Positions 4,720-7,361 of a stretch of 7,361 nt of DNA are shown here, piece by piece; within the stretch, counting starts at the first letter, position 1; each line of letters begins with the position of its first letter. Source of the DNA: an uncultured Oscillochloris sp. (lineage in GTDB: Bacteria; Chloroflexota; Chloroflexia; Chloroflexales; Chloroflexaceae); NCBI GenBank assembly GCA_903877945.1, contig CAIRFY010000466.1, positions 1 to 7,361 on the forward strand, read 5' to 3'. The notes under the pieces were generated by a model. The model had not been told where the DNA came from and did not search any database. It was given only the letters and a program-made list of their open reading frames with translations. A program made the translations under genes and the position numbers.

Positions 4720-5751
4720 CTACACCGGATAGATCAGCACCCGCTCGGGGCTGAGCCGCAGGGTCAGCGGCCCGTTGTCGGGCAACTCGGCCATGTCGAG
4801 GTCGAGGAGCAGCCCGCCGGTGGCGATCACACGCACCCGGTAGTGCCGCCCGCGAAACTGAGCGGACTCCAGCGCGGCGCTCAGGCAGTTCTGCCCGCCG
4901 GGGCTGGCTGCGCGATCCGCTGCGTCGGGCGCGACCACCGCTATTGCCGCTGCGCCCGTCGCCAGGTCGCTCATCGCCACCCCGTAGAGATCGCCGAGGG
5001 CGGTGGCGATCCGCCCCGCGCCAAGGTAGGTTCCCGACAACCCGTTGCGCAACCCGAGGAAGCGTGCCGCCCACAGGCTCGCCGGTCGCCGGTAGATCGC
5101 CTCCGGCGGCCCGGCCTGCTCCAGTCGCCCAGCATTGAGCAGGGCCACGTGGTCGGCCAGGGCGAACGCCTCCTCCTGGTCGTGGGTTACATAGATCGCC
5201 ATCACACCGACCTGGCGCAGCACGGCGCGTAGCTCGTCCTGGAGCCGCTCGCGCAGCTCGCGGTCGAGGGCGGCTAGTGGCTCGTCGAGCATGAGCAGGC
5301 GCGGGCCGGGGGCCAGGGCGCGGGCCAGGGCCACGCGCTGGCGCTCGCCTCCTGACAGATCAAAGACCCGCCGCCGACCGTAGCTGTCCAGGCCCACCAG
5401 TTCGAGCATCTCCGCAGCCCGCGCCGCAATCTGCGTGCGGCCCAGCCCGCGCATGCGCAGCCCGAAGGCCACATTGGCCGCCACATCCATGTGCGGGAAG
5501 AGCGCGTAGTCCTGGAACATCATCCCGAAGCCGCGCAGGTGGGATGGCACGCCGTCAATGCGCTCGGCACCAAAGCGGATCGCCCCGCTGTCGGCCCGTT
5601 CTAGCCCGGCCACCACCCGCAGCAGGGTGGTCTTGCCACAGCCAGAGGGGCCAAGCAGGGCCGTGATCGTCCCCGCCTGTAGCTCCAGGCTCACCCCGCG
5701 CAGCACCTCGGCGGCGGCGTACGACTTGTGGATCTGAGAGATCGTGAGCAT
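4720..5751 (-). CDS. ABC transporter ATP-binding protein with C-terminal TOBE-like region
   Basis: This 343-aa ATPase subunit is of the class that drives importers for iron(III), sulfate, thiamine, polyamines or similar solutes. It would dimerise on the cytoplasmic face of a permease. All ATPase motifs are intact: Walker A GPSGCGKTT (34-42), Q-loop FQDYALFPH (Gln80), signature LSGGERQRVALARAL (132-146), Walker B LLMLDEP (152-158, catalytic Glu157), D-loop near 160-163 and switch His190 in YVTHDQEEA. The remainder (about 230-343) matches a TOBE-like regulatory domain in length and position, including a final LTLRLSPERVLIYP strand. Fold and length suggest an FbpC/PotA-type importer ATPase; the solute is not determinable. 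It starts 3 bp after the glycosyltransferase stop with little Shine-Dalgarno, so translational coupling is likely. No permease or binding protein lies in the window. Its 3' end is duplicated at 4576-4616. Confidence 0.93.
   Translation of the reverse strand: MLTISQIHKSYAAAEVLRGVSLELQAGTITALLGPSGCGKTTLLRVVAGLERADSGAIRFGAERIDGVPSHLRGFGMMFQDYALFPHMDVAANVAFGLRMRGLGRTQIAARAAEMLELVGLDSYGRRRVFDLSGGERQRVALARALAPGPRLLMLDEPLAALDRELRERLQDELRAVLRQVGVMAIYVTHDQEEAFALADHVALLNAGRLEQAGPPEAIYRRPASLWAARFLGLRNGLSGTYLGAGRIATALGDLYGVAMSDLATGAAAIAVVAPDAADRAASPGGQNCLSAALESAQFRGRHYRVRVIATGGLLLDLDMAELPDNGPLTLRLSPERVLIYPV
4726..4766. repeat. 41-bp direct repeat, right copy (ATPase 3' end)
   Basis: This is the in-gene copy of the duplication: the last codons of the ABC ATPase, encoding TLRLSPERVLIYP. 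The partner copy at 4576-4616 is 150 bp to the left, and the heptamer array lies between them. The copies differ at one base. Confidence 0.9.
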
Positions 5752-5754
5752 CAG

Positions 5755-7047
5755 CTACAGATGCGCCAGAAAGTCGATCACATGCTGGGCACCGACACGC
5801 GGCGGGGAGAGTTCTGGCTGCGTGCGATACTTGAGCAGCAGATCCCGGATGTAGCCCGCGCTCTGTGCAAAGTCACTGTTCGCCAGGACGTGTCGCACCG
5901 CGCCTAGCAGCGTCCGTGGCGTACACTGATCCCGTCGCAGCACCAGCCCGCAGCCCCGGCGCACCATCGCCTCAAGGTTGTATTGCTGTTCGCTAAACAT
6001 CGGCACCCCGACAAACGGCGTGCCCGCAAACAACGTGCTGTAGACCGTGCCCTGCCCGCCGTGGATGACGGCTACATCGGCGAGGGCGGCAACTTCAAGC
6101 GCCGGGAAGAATGTTTCGACAAACACATTAGCAGGGATGTGCGTAAACTCAGATTTCTCAATAATCGTCGTCGTGGCGACAAAAACATCGTAAGGCTGGT
6201 TGGCGAAAGCCGCAACGATTGACTTAAACAGCGCGGGGCTACCCGACGAACCCATCGAGAAGAAGATCACCGGTCGTCCGGGTTTCCGCTGATAGGATCG
6301 CACCGACTCGGGCATCGGGATAGGATACTCCATCAGCAGGGGGCCGCAGAACTCATAATCGGGGGGCAGATCATTAAGCTCGGGGAACAACTCGGGCGCG
6401 TCCGAGAGCAAGTTGAAGTCGCCCCGGAAGATGCTCAGGGTACTCTCGAAGCGCCCGATGCCCCACTTGAGCGCGACCTTATTCCATGCGTTGAGCTTAA
6501 AAGGGAAGTGTAGCGGGGCGATGTTGGCGACCCAGTTACGCAGTGGCGGTGGGGCCAGAGCCATCCACGGGCGCTTGACAAACAGCCCGTGGGGCGACGT
6601 TCCTAGCCCAGACTGAAAGTACGGCTCTGATACGGCTGCGGAGAGTACCCAGACCAGGGGCACGCCCATGACCCGCGTCGAGATGCGGATGCTCGGACGA
6701 AAGCCGGTGATCACCACATCGGGGCGAATCTGCTTGAGCAACTCAACTTCGGCGGCGATAAAGGTAGACAACTCCGCCGGGGCGATCCAGTTCATGCCGT
6801 ACTCGTCGACGTTGTGCATCCGACGGAAGTGCTCATCGTTCATCCACAGCGAGTCATACGCGATGGAGACTCGTTGGCAAGGGATGTCGGCGAAGAGGTA
6901 GTCGTAGCGTCCATCGCCAAGCACCACCACCTGATGCCCCAACTCGGAGAAGGCACGCGCAAAGCTCGCCATACGGTGGCTCTCGGCAAGATCGACCATC
7001 TCTGGCGCAATCAGGATCGTTTTTCGTAACACTGAGGTGCCCTTCAT
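5755..7047 (-). CDS. UGT/MGT-type glycosyltransferase (GT1-like)
   Basis: This GT-B fold enzyme transfers a sugar from a nucleotide donor to a lipid or small-molecule acceptor. Numbered from the ATG at 7047 (430 aa), the acceptor-side Rossmann half runs from about 9 to 230 (TILIAPEMVDLAESHRMASF, then a central strand VVITGF). The donor half begins near 257 with VIFFSMGSSGSP and holds the family signature: AVIHGGQGTVYSTLFAGTPF at 326-345 and VPMFSEQQYN at 348-357. Here His329 and Gly330-Gly331 would bind diphosphate and Glu353-Gln354 the sugar. No signal peptide or membrane segment is evident. The frame stays open upstream to 7254, but that part is only translated octamer repeat (SPSHQVT-like), so I exclude it. 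The ATG at 7047 has no Shine-Dalgarno; the GTG at 7032 has GAAGGG 7 nt upstream and may be the true start. The enzyme is followed at 3 bp by the ABC ATPase, probably as one operon. Confidence 0.88.
   Translation of the reverse strand: MKGTSVLRKTILIAPEMVDLAESHRMASFARAFSELGHQVVVLGDGRYDYLFADIPCQRVSIAYDSLWMNDEHFRRMHNVDEYGMNWIAPAELSTFIAAEVELLKQIRPDVVITGFRPSIRISTRVMGVPLVWVLSAAVSEPYFQSGLGTSPHGLFVKRPWMALAPPPLRNWVANIAPLHFPFKLNAWNKVALKWGIGRFESTLSIFRGDFNLLSDAPELFPELNDLPPDYEFCGPLLMEYPIPMPESVRSYQRKPGRPVIFFSMGSSGSPALFKSIVAAFANQPYDVFVATTTIIEKSEFTHIPANVFVETFFPALEVAALADVAVIHGGQGTVYSTLFAGTPFVGVPMFSEQQYNLEAMVRRGCGLVLRRDQCTPRTLLGAVRHVLANSDFAQSAGYIRDLLLKYRTQPELSPPRVGAQHVIDFLAHL
7030..7045 (-). promoter_or_regulatory. 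Possible ribosome site for an internal GTG start of the glycosyltransferase
   Basis: On the minus strand GAAGGG (complement of 7040-7045) is followed by 7 nt and GTG (complement of 7030-7032). The resulting protein would begin with LRKTILIAPEMVD after the initiator and be 425 aa. The upstream ATG at 7047 lies only 5 bp from the octamer array and lacks such a site. Confidence 0.4.
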
Positions 7048-7052
7048 TTGAC

Positions 7053-7361
7053 ATGGTGACGTGGTGACACGGTGACGCGACGACACGGTGACGCGGTGAC
7101 ACGGTGACGCGGTGACATGGTGACTTGGTGACGCGGTGACTTGGTGACGCGGTGACGCGACGACACGGTGACGCGACGACACGGTGACGCGACGACACGG
7201 TGACGCGACGACGCGGTGACATGGTGACATGGTGACTTGGTGACTTGGTGACATGGTGACTTGGTGACTTGGTGACTTGGTGACTTGGTGACTTGGTGAC
7301 TTGGTGACGCGACGACACGGTGACTTGGTGACTTGGTGACTTGGTGACTTGGTGACGCGAC
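7053..7361. repeat. Octamer tandem array NNGGTGAC
   Basis: There are 38 exact-length 8-bp units and 5 further bases that run off the window edge, with no unit out of phase. Counts by class are TTGGTGAC 14, ACGGTGAC 7, GCGACGAC 6, ATGGTGAC 5, GCGGTGAC 5 and GTGGTGAC 1. Variation is almost confined to the first two bases, plus the paired GT-to-AC change found only in GC-prefixed units. The minus strand (GTCACC-based) contains no stop in any frame, so long spurious frames with an 8-residue period arise. The array fills the upstream region of the glycosyltransferase, where its promoter would be expected; I see no promoter in it. Confidence 0.95.

Noticed and set aside
4469..5074. 201-codon minus-strand frame across the heptamer array
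   Set aside because: It overlaps the ATPase in another frame. Its repeated AQPRAGADLS is the 41-bp duplication read out of frame, and KCKMQNA is the heptamer array.
4636..5232. 198-codon plus-strand frame
   Set aside because: It starts in the TTTTGCA array (HFAFCIL repeats) and continues antisense to the well-supported ATPase gene.
7048..7254. N-terminal extension of the glycosyltransferase frame to 7254
   Set aside because: Its 69 codons are only translated octamer repeat (SPSHQVT-like, 8-residue period). The repeat has no stop in any minus-strand frame, so openness is meaningless, and the family domain begins after 7047.
6854..7318. 154-codon minus-strand frame
   Set aside because: It is made of the octamer repeat plus an out-of-frame shadow of the glycosyltransferase start; no domain is visible.
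7053..7361. CRISPR array
   Set aside because: Units are 8 bp and contiguous, without unique spacers, and no cas gene is present.

Overview
The window is GC-rich, gene-dense bacterial chromosome with five complete genes and one small hypothetical gene. Gene content and the style of its repeats (palindromes built on GACGCCCC/GGGGCGTC, GATTGCC-type heptamer arrays, GGTGAC octamer arrays) fit a filamentous member of the Chloroflexota. That assignment rests on familiarity with such genomes and no marker gene in the window proves it.

Layout. Positions 1-87 hold a tandem GC-palindrome repeat that overlaps the 3' end of a minus-strand gene (80-1102). This gene encodes a receiver-like domain, a RodZ-type helix-turn-helix and a C-terminal membrane segment; its phospho-acceptor Asp is replaced by Glu. 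It diverges from mnmG (1165-3186, plus), the FAD-dependent tRNA wobble-uridine modification enzyme. mnmG carries two unrelated repeat elements inside its reading frame (1561-1619 and 1905-1991). A perfect 27-bp hairpin with a T-run separates mnmG from a convergent NAD(P)-dependent epimerase/reductase gene (3249-4271, minus). This gene diverges from a 69-aa hypothetical gene (4373-4582, plus) across a short region with a TATAAT box and a 7-bp inverted repeat. The small gene faces a two-gene minus-strand unit: a family 1-type glycosyltransferase (5755-7047) followed 3 bp later by an ABC-transporter ATPase (4720-5751). Between the convergent small gene and the ATPase lies a TTTTGCA heptamer inverted array, flanked by a 41-bp near-perfect direct duplication of the ATPase 3' end. 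From 7053 to the window edge an octamer array of 38 full units lies directly upstream of the glycosyltransferase.

Working together. mnmG is a housekeeping gene whose neighbours have no evident functional link to it. The glycosyltransferase and ATPase are probably co-transcribed, which suggests glycosylation and transport of an envelope compound, but no permease is present and the substrate is unknown. I see no CRISPR array, transposase, phage gene, tRNA or rRNA.

The most notable feature is the repeats. At least four families occupy the gene borders, and two have entered mnmG without breaking its frame. Two of the families use unrelated heptamers but share one design: direct heptamers, a short spacer, then the reverse-complement heptamers.
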